A program made the position numbers and the translations under genes. This document shows, piece after piece, positions 1 through 19,706 of a DNA stretch of 64,000 nucleotides; within the stretch, counting starts at the first letter, position 1, and every line of letters starts with the position of its first letter. This stretch comes from Sphaerisporangium perillae (GTDB taxonomy: Bacteria > Actinomycetota > Actinomycetes > Streptosporangiales > Streptosporangiaceae), in the NCBI RefSeq assembly GCF_023276435.1, contig NZ_JALLPO010000005.1, positions 1 through 64,000 of the forward strand. Reading direction: 5' to 3'. The notes under the pieces were generated by a model. That model had not been told where the DNA came from. It worked only from the letters and a program-made list of their open reading frames with translations, and did no database searches.

Positions 1-2
1 TG

Positions 3-11659
<11,657 letters not shown>

Positions 11660-11700
11660 CGCGTGATGGCCATGGGGGACGGCCCCATGGCCATCACGCG
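11660..11700 (+). terminator. Strong hairpin after the NRPS operon
   Basis: A perfect 18 bp stem (11660-11677 with 11683-11700) and a 5 base loop begin immediately after the NRPS stop codon at 11657-11659. There is no T-run, which is common for actinobacterial terminators. It would end the NRPS transcript. Confidence 0.85.
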
Positions 11701-11709
11701 CGTCCGGAC

Positions 11710-11870
11710 GACGCCCGCCACGCGGTCGCCGTCGAACAGCAGGCCCTCGACCTGGCAACCCTCCCGGAACTCGGCGCCCGCCGCCGCGAGGTCGGACTCC
11801 ACATCCCCCGCTCGTGGTAGCCGATCTCGACGCGGCGGTCGACCGCCAGCGAGGGGAAGCGGCGCAGCAG
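11710..11870 (-). pseudogene. Duplication scar: fused fragments of the flavoprotein and P450 genes
   Basis: Bases 11710-11790 closely match 14104-14196, inside the flavin-dependent oxidoreductase gene, with a short internal gap. Bases 11792-11870 closely match 14556-14634, the 3' end of the P450 gene. Both pieces keep the orientation and order of the intact genes, but about 370 bp between them is missing. On the minus strand the fragment still encodes AEFREGCQVEGLLFDGDRVAG as in the flavoprotein. It is a decayed second copy of the P450-flavoprotein junction, not a functional gene. Confidence 0.85.
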
Positions 11871-11903
11871 CCGAGCAATCCTGGGGTGGATCCCGCCTTG
11901 ACG

Positions 11904-12293
11904 TTAGGGCTGGGCGGGGGTGATGTCGGTGTGGGGGAAGTCGTCGCCTTTGAACAGGAGCGGCTGGTTGAGGTCCTTGGCGAGGGCGTAGGCGAAACAG
12001 TCGCCCATGTTGAGTCTGGCCTTGGAGTTGTTGCCTTTGCCGTAGGTCTGGTAGGCGCTGCGGGCGATCTTCGCCTGGTTGGGTGTGACGGGCTCGATCA
12101 GGAGGGTCATCTCTTCGACGAGGGCGTCGAAGGACTGGCGCATGGTCTCGCCTCGGTTGTCGGCCACGATGGCTGCTTCGACGTAGTTGACGGCGGAGAT
12201 GCGGCAGACCGTGCCGGCAATGGCGTGGGCGAACCTGCTGGCTTCGGGTTCGTCGTTGATGATGGCGATGATGGCGCTTGAGTCGACGATCAT
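11904..12293 (-). CDS. vapC: VapC-type PIN-domain toxin ribonuclease
   Basis: Toxin of a type II toxin-antitoxin pair; the family cleaves RNA in the cytosol. The 129-residue product has the compact PIN fold pattern: MIVDSSAIIAII with Asp4 at the N-terminus, a central NYVEAAIV segment with the expected Glu near 39, and GDCFAYALAKDL with the conserved Asp near 98. Length is normal for VapC. Its ATG overlaps the stop of the upstream antitoxin (ATGA), the usual coupled arrangement. It lies in the scarred insertion between the NRPS genes and the tailoring genes and has slightly lower GC than the NRPS genes, which suggests horizontal origin. Intact by sequence. Confidence 0.9.
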   Translation of the reverse strand: MIVDSSAIIAIINDEPEASRFAHAIAGTVCRISAVNYVEAAIVADNRGETMRQSFDALVEEMTLLIEPVTPNQAKIARSAYQTYGKGNNSKARLNMGDCFAYALAKDLNQPLLFKGDDFPHTDITPAQP

Positions 12294-12535
12294 GCGGGGA
12301 GGCCGGTGCCTGGGTCGTAGAGGGCGTCGGTGGACAGTTTGTCCTGGCCAAGGTGGGTGCGCATGTCGGCGGCGATCGTCAGGATGCGCTCGGCTCGGCC
12401 GGTAGCTTCGTCGCGGCGTTCCAGGGCTTCCAGGCGGCGTTCGAGTACCTGGGCGGCGTGTTGGGTTTCCTCGGCCAGTCGGATGACTCGGCGGGCGAGG
12501 TCATGGATGGGTTCGTGTTCGAGGTCCACGTCCAC
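12290..12535 (-). CDS. vapB: VapB-type antitoxin
   Basis: Putative antitoxin partner of the PIN toxin. The 81 residues include a charged helical region (about 8-45, HDLARRVIRLAEETQ onward, Glu/Arg-rich) and a C-terminal tail that would wrap the toxin. The chosen GTG start at 12535 follows GGAG about 10 bases upstream. The assignment rests on size, position, ATGA coupling and overall resemblance to the VapB/PSK type; I see no clear ribbon-helix-helix or AbrB motif. The family usually autorepresses its promoter, but no operator is obvious upstream. Confidence 0.75.
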   Translation of the reverse strand: MDVDLEHEPIHDLARRVIRLAEETQHAAQVLERRLEALERRDEATGRAERILTIAADMRTHLGQDKLSTDALYDPGTGLPA

Positions 12536-12829
12536 GGTCGCTCATCTCCTTTCGCCCTCATCTCCGGACTGTGGCTCCAGCGTAGCTTGTGGTCGGTTGC
12601 CGTATCTGCCGATCACGGCGGCGTCCGGTGGGCCGAGGTACCCCGAGGTGCGGAGCTGTCGTCCTTCCCCGTCGCCGGTGCTGCCGAGTTCATTCCGAAG
12701 GACTGTGTACCTACCGGGTAGGTGCGGGTGTCGAATATTTTTCCAGGCAGGTCAAAGGCATGATGGACGATCCGTCCTTTCGGGTGAGCGCCTCGAGCGC
12801 TGCGTCAGATAGCGGCATGATGATCGGTC
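12536..12829. other. Intergenic stretch between the antitoxin and the transposase remnant
   Basis: About 290 bases with no convincing gene. It should contain the leftward promoter of the toxin-antitoxin pair, but no consensus promoter is clear. No inverted repeat that could mark an IS end was seen. Confidence 0.4.
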
Positions 12830-13310
12830 GTGTTGCTGCGCTTGGCCTACCTCACGGTGACGACCATCTTCTCGCTCCTGCGGCTGCTCTTCGCAAGCGA
12901 TCGCGACAAGGACATCGAGATCTTGGTGCTCCGGCATCAGCTGACCGTGCTGCAACGGCAGGTGAGCAAGCCCGCGTTCACTCGGGAAGATCGGTTCCTC
13001 CTCGCGGGGCTGCTGCATCGTCTGCCGATGGACATGCTGCGGTACCTCACGTTGCTGATCCGCTCTGACACGATCCTGCGCTGGCATCGTGATCTGCTGC
13101 GGCGCCGGCACGCCGCAGCCAGTGCTCACCGGCGCCTAGGACGCCCGCGCACTGTCCGATCTATCCGCGTCCTGGTGCTGCGACTGGCCGGGAGAACTCC
13201 TCGTGGGGCTACCGGCGTTTCCACGGCGAGCTGGCCGCGCTCGGCATCAAGGTCGCCGCCTCCACGGCCTGGGAGATCCTCAAGGACCACGGCAGGCGGT
13301 GTCGGTGCTG
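12830..13310 (+). pseudogene. Frameshifted, 3'-truncated transposase/integrase
   Basis: The N-terminal 120 residues (LLRLAYLTVTTIFSLLRLL, DRDKDIEILVLRHQLTVLQRQ, RPRTVRSIRVLVLRLA) are those of a common actinobacterial integrase-core (rve-type) transposase. Around 13187-13192 one base appears to be missing. The continuation ENSSWGYRRFHGEL...STAWEILKDHG is found in the next frame to about 13295. The DDE catalytic half is absent and the sequence runs directly into the 3' end of the flavoprotein gene, so the element cannot be active. Confidence 0.85.
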
Positions 13311-13326
13311 GAACGGCCGCCCGCTC

Positions 13327-14514
13327 TCAGACGAGGGCGAGCGCGTCGAACAGTTCGTCGGTGTAGAAGTCGTCGATCTCGCAGGCGCCCGACAGGGTGG
13401 CGAAGTAGGTGTCGACGAGATCCTGGCGGCCGGCGATCGCGCGGAGCATGGTGACCCGCTCCGGCTGGATCTCCAGCCCGGCGGCCTTCAACGTGCCGTG
13501 GTAGAGGCCCAGGAAGTGCTCGTCGCGGTCCCTGCCGAAGCGGCCGAGCGCGAGGTCCAGCCCGGCCTCGTCGCGCAGGCCGTCGCCGATGTGGTCGACC
13601 AGCATCTGCACCTGAAGGAAGGCGTCGGTGATGCCGCTGTTCCCGATCGAGTCCTTGTGGTAGCCGGAGTCCCCCAGCAGGACCCACCCCGGACCGGCCG
13701 CCTGGCGGAAGAAGTTGCGCTGGTCGCCGGTCCCGTAGAGCCGTTCCGCCCGCCGGGCGGCGCGCAGCCGCTCGTGGACCTCCGGCGCGGTGGTGCGGAC
13801 GCTCTCCAGGTAGGCCGTCATGGCGTCCCCGCGGATCCGGTCGAACTCCGACTGCGGGAAGTACGCGCCGACCAGCGTGCGCCCGTCGTTCGTCGGCACC
13901 GTGCCGACGAGGCGGTGCGGCCGCGCGTACACCTCGAAGGTCGCGGGCAGGTCCTCCCAGTAGCTGAAGTAGACGCAGGACCTGCGGTCGTCCTCGACCG
14001 TGGTCGGCGCGCCGGTCAGCGACGCGACCGTGGAACGCATGCCGTCCGCGCCGATGACGAGCCTCGCCCGCTCCTCGAACCGGCCGTTCGAGGTCGTGCA
14101 GCGGACGCCCGCCACGCGGTCGCCGTCGAACAGCAGGCCCTCGACCTGGCAGCCCTCCCGGAACTCGGCGCCCGCCGCGGTGGCCGCCGCCGCGAGGACG
14201 GGGTCGAGACGGTGGCGGCGCGGCGCGTACGCCGTGCGGTGGCCGTCGACCCCCCACGAGCAGCCTTCCAGGCGGACGTCCTCCACCTGGTAGACGATGC
14301 GGTCGATGGGCGGGCAGCCGGTCGCGACCACGTCGTCGAGCACGCCCCACTGCCCCAGCTTGGCCACACCCGGCTGGTGGATGTAATGCGTCGACAGCGT
14401 GTCCCTGGGGAAGCGCGCCTTGTCGAGCAGGAGCACCCGGTACCCGGCGCGGGCGAGGAGCATGGCGGCCGGCGACCCCGCGCAGCGGGCGCCGACCACG
14501 ATCACGTCGTACAT
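13327..14514 (-). CDS. FAD-dependent monooxygenase/oxidoreductase, NRPS tailoring
   Basis: Flavoprotein of 395 residues probably acting in the cytosol on the peptide or a precursor amino acid. The N-terminal dinucleotide-binding motif is VIVVGARCAGSPAAMLLA, followed by an acidic strand end (LLLDKARFP). A second FAD-binding segment, GDSGYHKDSIGNSGITDAF, lies near 285-303. The family is the PF01494-like FAD monooxygenase group. It lacks the WxWxIP motif of tryptophan halogenases, so I do not call it a halogenase. It is the second gene of a leftward pair with the P450, 9 bases after the P450 stop, with GAGGG before its ATG. Its 3' end abuts the transposase remnant but the protein looks complete. 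Confidence 0.85.
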   Translation of the reverse strand: MYDVIVVGARCAGSPAAMLLARAGYRVLLLDKARFPRDTLSTHYIHQPGVAKLGQWGVLDDVVATGCPPIDRIVYQVEDVRLEGCSWGVDGHRTAYAPRRHRLDPVLAAAATAAGAEFREGCQVEGLLFDGDRVAGVRCTTSNGRFEERARLVIGADGMRSTVASLTGAPTTVEDDRRSCVYFSYWEDLPATFEVYARPHRLVGTVPTNDGRTLVGAYFPQSEFDRIRGDAMTAYLESVRTTAPEVHERLRAARRAERLYGTGDQRNFFRQAAGPGWVLLGDSGYHKDSIGNSGITDAFLQVQMLVDHIGDGLRDEAGLDLALGRFGRDRDEHFLGLYHGTLKAAGLEIQPERVTMLRAIAGRQDLVDTYFATLSGACEIDDFYTDELFDALALV

Positions 14515-14523
14515 CGTCGTCCC

Positions 14524-15738
14524 TCAGTTCGGCCGGGCGATGACGGGAAGGTTCTTCGGACCCCACATCCCCCGCTCGTGGTAGCCGATCTCGACGCGGC
14601 GGTCGACCGCCAGCGAGGGGAAGCGGCGCAGCAGCGCCTCCAGCGCGATCTTGCTCTCCAGGCGCGCCAGCGGGGCGCCGATGCAGAAGTGGATGCCGTG
14701 GCTGAAGGCCAGGTGCGGGTTGGGATCACGGCCGATGTCGAACCGGTCAGGGTGCGCGAAACGGCGGCCGTCGTGGTTGGCCGACATCAGCCATGGCGTG
14801 ACCATGCGGTTCTCCGGGATGGTGACCCCGCCGATCTCCACCTCCTTGGCGGTGATCCTGCTGGCGGTGGTGAAGGGGGAGCGGTAACGCAGCACCTCCT
14901 CGATCGCCGCGGGGATCAGCCCGGAGTCGCCGCGGACCGCGGCCATCGCGGCCGGGGTCTGGTCCAGGCAGAGCACGGCGCTGCCCAGCAGGAGCGTCGT
15001 GGTGACGCTTCCGGCCATGAACACGATGTCGGCGAACTTGACGACCTCGTCCTCCGAGAGCCGCTCGCCGTCCACCTCGGCGGAGCAGAGCGCGCTGATC
15101 AAATCGTCCTTGGGATTGCGGCGGCGGTCGCGGCAGTGCTGGAGGAGGTAGTCGGCCATGTCCTTGGTGACCTGCTCGAGCAGGTCGGCGTACTCGGGCG
15201 ACTCCGAGGTGATCCCTTCGCGCGCGGTCATGCCCTGCGCGTTCAGCATCCGGTTGATCCACGTGCGGAACAGGTGCCGGTCGGAGGCGGGAACGCCGAG
15301 CAGCTCGGAGATCACGATCACCGGCAGCGGGAAGGTCAGCGCGTCGACGAGGTCGAACTCCTCCTCCGCCACCTCCTCGAGCAGTCCCCCGGCGAGGGAC
15401 GCGATGCGGGGCGCGAGCGCGCTCACCGTCCGGGGCGTGAACGCCTTGCTGACCAGGCGGCGCAGCTTCGCGTGTCCCGGCGGGTCCATCGAGTTGATGT
15501 TCCCCTGGCTCATCTCGGCCAGTTCGGGATTGATGCGGCTGATGTCGTTGGAGAAGGTGGCGTGGTCGGTGAGCACGCGTTCCACGTCCGCGTAGCGGAA
15601 GACGTGGTACGCGCCGTCTCCTTCGCGCCATACGGGATGGTCCTCCCGCATGCGTGCCATCCAGTCGAAGAGCTCGGTCCCGCCGTCCGCCAGCGGAACG
15701 GCGTCGATCATGACCTCGGTCATTGTGGCGGACTCCAT
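14524..15738 (-). CDS. Cytochrome P450, NRPS tailoring
   Basis: Soluble bacterial P450 of about 404 residues that probably hydroxylates the peptide or a carrier-bound amino acid. The heme-binding loop is [15 protein letters not shown] near the C-terminus, and the K-helix ExxR lies in EEVLRYR. The I-helix reads AGSVTT, with Val where most P450s have the acidic residue of the acid-alcohol pair. Related actinobacterial subfamilies with AGHITT also lack the acid. Possible starts are ATG 15762, 15738 and 15723. I prefer 15738, preceded by GGTGG, because the likely leftward -10 hexamer lies at about 15752-15757. It is first in the operon with the flavoprotein. A duplicated fragment of its 3' end persists at 11792-11870. 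Confidence 0.92.
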   Translation of the reverse strand: MESATMTEVMIDAVPLADGGTELFDWMARMREDHPVWREGDGAYHVFRYADVERVLTDHATFSNDISRINPELAEMSQGNINSMDPPGHAKLRRLVSKAFTPRTVSALAPRIASLAGGLLEEVAEEEFDLVDALTFPLPVIVISELLGVPASDRHLFRTWINRMLNAQGMTAREGITSESPEYADLLEQVTKDMADYLLQHCRDRRRNPKDDLISALCSAEVDGERLSEDEVVKFADIVFMAGSVTTTLLLGSAVLCLDQTPAAMAAVRGDSGLIPAAIEEVLRYRSPFTTASRITAKEVEIGGVTIPENRMVTPWLMSANHDGRRFAHPDRFDIGRDPNPHLAFSHGIHFCIGAPLARLESKIALEALLRRFPSLAVDRRVEIGYHERGMWGPKNLPVIARPN

Positions 15739-15768
15739 TCTGTAGTCCACCTGAATATGCACGAACCG

Positions 15769-15814
15769 CTTATCACCCCGATATCGGGCGGCTTACTGAT
15801 ATCAGGGTGATAAG
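15769..15814. promoter_or_regulatory. Large inverted repeat between divergent tailoring operons
   Basis: Left arm 15769-15785 (CTTATCACCCCGATATC) and right arm 15798-15814 match as an inverted repeat at 16 of 17 positions, separated by 12 bases. It lies between the leftward P450 operon and the rightward racemase operon, with each arm just upstream of the presumed promoter of one operon. It is most likely a binding site for a regulator controlling both operons together. Confidence 0.75.
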
Positions 15815-15821
15815 CCGTGGT

Positions 15822-15836
15822 TATAGCTTGCGCCAA
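15822..15836 (+). promoter_or_regulatory. Probable -10 element giving a leaderless racemase transcript
   Basis: TATAGC at 15822-15827 would place the transcription start at or within a few bases of the racemase ATG at 15836, and no ribosome binding site is visible. No -35 consensus is present. The position where it should be is occupied by the right arm of the inverted repeat, consistent with factor-dependent transcription. Confidence 0.45.
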
Positions 15837-16543
15837 TGGATGTTCTCGGTGTGCTCGGTGGGATGGGGCCGCTCGCCTCGGCCGAGTTTCTGAAGACGCT
15901 CTACCACGCCAACCTCCGTTCCTACGAGCAGGACATGCCCCGGGTCCTGCTCGACTCCGATCCGGGCTTTCCCGACCGCACACAGGCGGTGGACGGCCCG
16001 GGTGCCCAGGAGATCGGCGACCGCCTCACCCTGCGGCTGGGGGACCTGCTGGCGCGTGGCGCGACCCGGCTGGTCATGGCCTGCTTCACCGCCCACCACT
16101 TCCTCCCCCTCGTCGATCCGGCGGTACGGCGGCGGCTGACCTCCCTGGTCGACGTCACGCTGACCGAGCTGGACCACGCCGAAGGCAGGTTCCTCCTGCT
16201 GTGCACGGAGGGAACGCGGCGGGCGCGGATCTTCGAGAACGCGCCGCTGTGGGACCGCGTGGCCGGCCGTGTCGCGCTGCCGGGGGAGCTCGACCAGGAG
16301 CTGGTGCACCGGATGGTGTACCGGATGAAGCGCCACGGCGCCCTCGGGGACATCGCGCCGGCCGTCGACCGCCTGCGCGCGCGTTACGGGTGCTCGGGCG
16401 TCATCCTCGGCTGCACGGAGTTCCACCTGGTCGCAGACCGGCTCGTCGCCCTCCGGGGCGAGGGCAACGTGATCGACGCACTGCGCGCCATCGCCCGCAC
16501 CGCCGAGGCGCCCTATGGAAAGGATCTCCAGCATGCCGGATGA
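15836..16543 (+). CDS. Aspartate/glutamate racemase-family enzyme
   Basis: Cofactor-independent racemase family (PF01177), 235 residues. Two catalytic cysteines are visible in MACFTAHH near 81 and LGCTEFHL near 197, as expected for two-base proton transfer at the amino-acid alpha carbon. The N-terminal GVLGGMGPLAS motif is typical of the family. It is first in the rightward tailoring operon and overlaps the SbnB-like gene, so it probably supplies or consumes a D-amino acid for the peptide. The true substrate cannot be read from sequence. The ATG has no clear ribosome binding site and may be leaderless. Confidence 0.88.
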   Translation: MDVLGVLGGMGPLASAEFLKTLYHANLRSYEQDMPRVLLDSDPGFPDRTQAVDGPGAQEIGDRLTLRLGDLLARGATRLVMACFTAHHFLPLVDPAVRRRLTSLVDVTLTELDHAEGRFLLLCTEGTRRARIFENAPLWDRVAGRVALPGELDQELVHRMVYRMKRHGALGDIAPAVDRLRARYGCSGVILGCTEFHLVADRLVALRGEGNVIDALRAIARTAEAPYGKDLQHAG

Positions 16544-17546
16544 AAGGCTCGACGTTCCGCCGTTCGGCGTGCTCTCCGGAGCCCGCGTGCGCCGGGTGCT
16601 GTCCGGCCGGGAGAAGCAGGTCGTCGAGCTGGTCGAGGAGGCCTACCGGCGGCACGGCGAGGGCGGCACGGTCAACCCGCCGTCGTACTTCCTGCGCTTC
16701 CCCGACCGGCCCACCGGGCGGATCATCGCGCTGCCCGCCTCCGTCGGCGGGGAGAACGCCGTGGACGGGGTGAAGTGGATCTCCAGCTTCCCCGCGAACG
16801 TGGTGAAGGGCATCCCGCGCGCGTCCGGCGTCCTCATCCTCAACGACCCGCGCACCGGCTACCCGTACGCCTGCCTCGAGGCCTCCCTGATCAGCGCCGC
16901 GCGCACCGCGGCCTCGGCCGTCCTCGCGGCCGACTGGCTCACCCGCGGGCAGGAGCGCCCCACCCGGGTCGGGTTCTTCGGCACCGGGCTGATCGCGCGC
17001 TCCATCCACGCCTACTTCGCCGCCACCGGCTGGTCCTTCGACCGGGTCGGCGTGCACGACCTGCTGCCCGAACGCGCCGCGGGCTTCGCGGGCGACCTGC
17101 GGGCCGCCGGCGAGGACGTGGTGGTCCACGACCGTCCGGAGGATCTGCTGCGGAGCTGCGACCTGGTGGTGTTCGCCACCGTGGCGGGGAGCCCGCACGT
17201 GACGGACCCGAGCCTGCTGGCCCACCATCCACTCGTCCTGCACGTGTCGCTCCGCGACCTCGCGCCGGAGATCATCAAGGACGCCGCCAACGTCGTCGAC
17301 GACGTGGACCACTGCCTGCGCGCGGGCACCTCGCTGGACCTGGCGCAGCAGCTCACGGGCGACCGGGCGTTCGTCGACGGGACGCTGCACGACGTCATGA
17401 CCGGCGCGGTGACGGTACGCCGCGACCGGCCGGTGATCTTCTCGCCCTTCGGGCTCGGCGTGCTGGACCTGGCCGTCGGCAAGTTCGTCCACGAGGCCGC
17501 GACCCGCTCGGGAGACCTCGCCGTCGTGCCGGACTTCTTCCCGTGA
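16533..17546 (+). CDS. sbnB: SbnB-like 2,3-diaminopropionate biosynthesis enzyme (ornithine cyclodeaminase family)
   Basis: NAD-dependent enzyme of the ornithine cyclodeaminase/mu-crystallin family. SbnB in staphyloferrin B synthesis oxidatively hydrolyses an aminocarboxyethyl-glutamate to L-2,3-diaminopropionate and 2-oxoglutarate. Here PPSYFLRFPD, IKWISSFP-like DGVKWISSFP, ASGVLILNDPRTGYPYACLEAS and the nucleotide-binding VGFFGTGLIA (near 148) follow the SbnB pattern. The start at 16533 has GGAAAGGA about 9 bases upstream and overlaps the racemase stop by 11 bases. An upstream in-frame ATG at 16515 is possible. The partner SbnA (cysteine-synthase-like) is not in the window and may lie upstream of the NRPS genes. 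Confidence 0.85.
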   Translation: MPDERLDVPPFGVLSGARVRRVLSGREKQVVELVEEAYRRHGEGGTVNPPSYFLRFPDRPTGRIIALPASVGGENAVDGVKWISSFPANVVKGIPRASGVLILNDPRTGYPYACLEASLISAARTAASAVLAADWLTRGQERPTRVGFFGTGLIARSIHAYFAATGWSFDRVGVHDLLPERAAGFAGDLRAAGEDVVVHDRPEDLLRSCDLVVFATVAGSPHVTDPSLLAHHPLVLHVSLRDLAPEIIKDAANVVDDVDHCLRAGTSLDLAQQLTGDRAFVDGTLHDVMTGAVTVRRDRPVIFSPFGLGVLDLAVGKFVHEAATRSGDLAVVPDFFP

Positions 17547-17624
17547 AATCCATTCAATATCGCCCGCATAAACCGACTGAATACGCTCTATGAGTGGCTT
17601 CGGCGCTATTCTTAGGAGAGTCAG

Positions 17625-18608
17625 TTGACAGTTCTGGCAACGGCGGAAAGCGCGACCGGGAGTCTCCGGTTGAGCGCTGCGGACGCCGATGAATTGCTGG
17701 CGATCGCCCGCACGGTCATCCGTCAGGTGCCGGGCGGCCGGATCGACGACCCGACCATGCTCGCGGCCTGCCGGCAGGCCGCCATGCTCATGCCGGCGTC
17801 CCTGCGCGGGACGCTGCGGGAGTTCCGCCGCGAGTCGGGGGAGCGCGGCGCGGCGCTGATCAGTAACCTTCCCGTCGACGAGCCGTCCCTGCCGAGCACC
17901 CCGGGAACGAGCACCTCGGTGCAGCGGTTCGGCACCGTCCCCGCCCTGCTGCTCATGATGATCGCCGCCGAGCTCGGCGAGCCGGTGGCCTTCAGGCCGG
18001 AGAAGTCGGGAGCCCTCGTACAGGACGTCGTGCCGGTGCAGGGCAAGGAGGACTTCCAGGGCAACGCCGGCTCGGTGCTGCTCAGCTTCCACAACGAGAA
18101 CGCCTTCCACCCCTACAGGCCGGACTTCGTCATGCTCCTGTGCCTGCGAGCGGACCGGGACAGGGTCGCCGGACTGCGCACGGCGTGCGTCCGGGAGGTC
18201 CTGCCGCTGCTCAGCCGGGAGAGCAGGGCGGCGCTGAGCAGCCCGGACTTCGTGACGGCGGCTCCGCCGTCCTTCGGCACCGGGGGGAGCACCGCGCCGC
18301 ACGCGGTCCTGTCGGGGGCGCCCGAGGACCCCGACATCCGCGTCGACTTCGCCGCCACCAAGCCGCTCGGGCCCGGCGCGGAGCAGGCGCTGGAGGAGCT
18401 GCGGGGGCTGTGCGAGAAGGTCGCGCACACGGTGGTCATGCACCCGGGCGACCTGGCGATCGTGGACAACCGGGTCGCGCTGCACGGGCGCACCGCGTTC
18501 CGTCCCCGGTACGACGGGGCTGACCGCTGGCTCCAGCGCACGTTCGTCCTGCAGGACTTCCGCCGGTCGCGGATCGGCCGTCTCGGCGACGGGCACGTCA
18601 TCGACTGA
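17625..18608 (+). CDS. Fe(II)/2-oxoglutarate-dependent amino-acid beta-hydroxylase (AsnO/VioC/MppO type)
   Basis: Clavaminate-synthase-like dioxygenase, 327 residues, which in characterised relatives hydroxylates the beta carbon of free Asn or Arg for NRPS incorporation. The iron-binding HxE motif is in SFHNENAFHP (near 156). The distal His lies in NRVALHGRTAF (near 285), followed by the 2-oxoglutarate-binding Arg region (DRWLQRTFVLQD). The use of Glu in the facial triad matches this subgroup. The TTG start is supported by AGGAG 6-7 bases upstream. It lies 78 bases after the SbnB-like gene and is probably co-transcribed. Substrate (Arg, Asn or other) is undetermined. Confidence 0.88.
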   Translation: MTVLATAESATGSLRLSAADADELLAIARTVIRQVPGGRIDDPTMLAACRQAAMLMPASLRGTLREFRRESGERGAALISNLPVDEPSLPSTPGTSTSVQRFGTVPALLLMMIAAELGEPVAFRPEKSGALVQDVVPVQGKEDFQGNAGSVLLSFHNENAFHPYRPDFVMLLCLRADRDRVAGLRTACVREVLPLLSRESRAALSSPDFVTAAPPSFGTGGSTAPHAVLSGAPEDPDIRVDFAATKPLGPGAEQALEELRGLCEKVAHTVVMHPGDLAIVDNRVALHGRTAFRPRYDGADRWLQRTFVLQDFRRSRIGRLGDGHVID

Positions 18609-18712
18609 CCGGATCGCCGCCACCGGCCCTCGCCCTCCAGCCCCCTGCCCTCTACCCTCCTGCCCCTCTCGCCATGCCCGGCCACGGCCGCCGCACGCCC
18701 GGATCCCGGCCG

Positions 18713-18744
18713 CCGAGACCCTCCCGTTCGCGGGGGTGTCTCGG
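18713..18744 (+). terminator. Hairpin downstream of the dioxygenase
   Basis: CCGAGAC at 18713-18719 pairs with GTCTCGG at 18738-18744, with additional G-C pairing inside. It follows a pyrimidine-rich stretch 100 bases after the dioxygenase stop and is a plausible end for the tailoring operon. Confidence 0.5.
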
Positions 18745-19007
18745 TCACGGGCCGGGAGCGTCTCGGTCTCGAGCCGGGGGGCATCAGAAAGTTTCACGGG
18801 TGCGCGCGGTGGCTCCTCGCGGCTTCAACGTCACGGTCCCGAACGGCGGCGCGCGCACGACGGCGTACGACATCTGGTGCGATGGCCACACCTACGAGAT
18901 CATCGAAACAGCGGCGGGATGGACTTCCGCACCAACAGCTTTTCCGTGTCGGCGAGCTGACGCCCGCCGGACCCCGGGAAAACGGCGAGCGGCAGGCGGG
19001 TGGGCGT
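18745..19007 (+). other. Unexplained stretch with gene-like fragments upstream of the MauE gene
   Basis: One frame around 18820-18925 reads GFNVTVPNGGARTTAYDIWC then DGHTYEIIETA, which looks protein-like. Another frame ends MDFRTNSFSVSAS at 18957. Neither forms a clear complete gene. A decayed small gene, or a very small peptide gene upstream of the membrane protein, are both possible. I do not recognise a family. Confidence 0.3.
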
Positions 19008-19511
19008 GTGGCGGGCTATGTGGAGATCGGGTGCCAGGTCCTGCTCGCCGCCGTGTTCGGCTGGTCCGCGGTGAGCAAGCTGGCCTCCCGCACGGCCTTC
19101 CGCCGGTTCGCCCGGTCGCTGGAGCCGCTGGTGCGGCGGACGACGCCGGTGGCGGCGGCGCTCGTCGCGGGTGAGCTCCTCACGCCGCCGTTGACGCTGC
19201 TCGCGCCGCTCGCCGGGTTCGCCCTGGCGAGCGGCATGCTCGCCGTGCTGAGCGCGGGCGTGCTCACCGTGGTGCGCCGCGGCCTGGCCGTGCGCTGCCG
19301 GTGCTTCGGCTCCGGGGACGCGCGGCTGGGCCCGCGTCACGTGGTCCGCAACCTGATCCTGCTCGCCATCGGCGTGCTCGGACTCCTCCTGGCCGCGCTG
19401 CCCGCCGCTTCCCCGGCCGACGCCGCGGGCGTCGCGCTCGCCGCCGTCGCCGGCCTCGCCGTGGCCGGCCTCGTCATCCGGTTCGAGGACCTCGTCGAGC
19501 TGTTCGCCTGA
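19008..19511 (+). CDS. MauE/DoxX-like membrane protein
   Basis: Integral membrane protein of about 167 residues with four or five predicted hydrophobic helices (EIGCQVLLAAVFGWSAVSKLA at the N-terminus, AAALVAGELLTPPLTLLAPL, the segment around LASGMLAVLSAGVLTVV, LILLAIGVLGLLLAALPA). The pattern fits the MauE family, which is linked to maturation of disulfide- or quinone-containing proteins. A CRCFG motif lies between helices. The GTG start at 19008 was chosen because the upstream sequence in frame looks non-coding; the ribosome binding site is weak. It follows the NRPS tailoring genes but no direct link to the peptide is evident. Confidence 0.75.
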   Translation: MAGYVEIGCQVLLAAVFGWSAVSKLASRTAFRRFARSLEPLVRRTTPVAAALVAGELLTPPLTLLAPLAGFALASGMLAVLSAGVLTVVRRGLAVRCRCFGSGDARLGPRHVVRNLILLAIGVLGLLLAALPAASPADAAGVALAAVAGLAVAGLVIRFEDLVELFA

Positions 19512-19706
19512 CGGCCCGGTGATCTCATTCCCACGGTGTGCCATCAGGCATTTCGTGGGTTTCACGACGTTTTGCGGAAGCCGATAAGCTGACGCCCCCG
19601 AACTGCACCACCGCGGGGGCGCCGCCTGCGCGGGCCGCCGGAGAACGGCTGCAGTGCCCGCCTCTCACCCCTCGTTCCCGCGGTGTTTCGGCATGCCTAC
19701 GGTCTC

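Noticed and set aside
12830-13310. Active insertion sequence
   Set aside because: The transposase is frameshifted and lacks the catalytic half, and no terminal inverted repeats were found.
13327-14514. Flavin-dependent halogenase in the NRPS cluster
   Set aside because: The protein has FAD motifs but no WxWxIP motif or halogenase-type lysine context. It fits the general FAD monooxygenase group.
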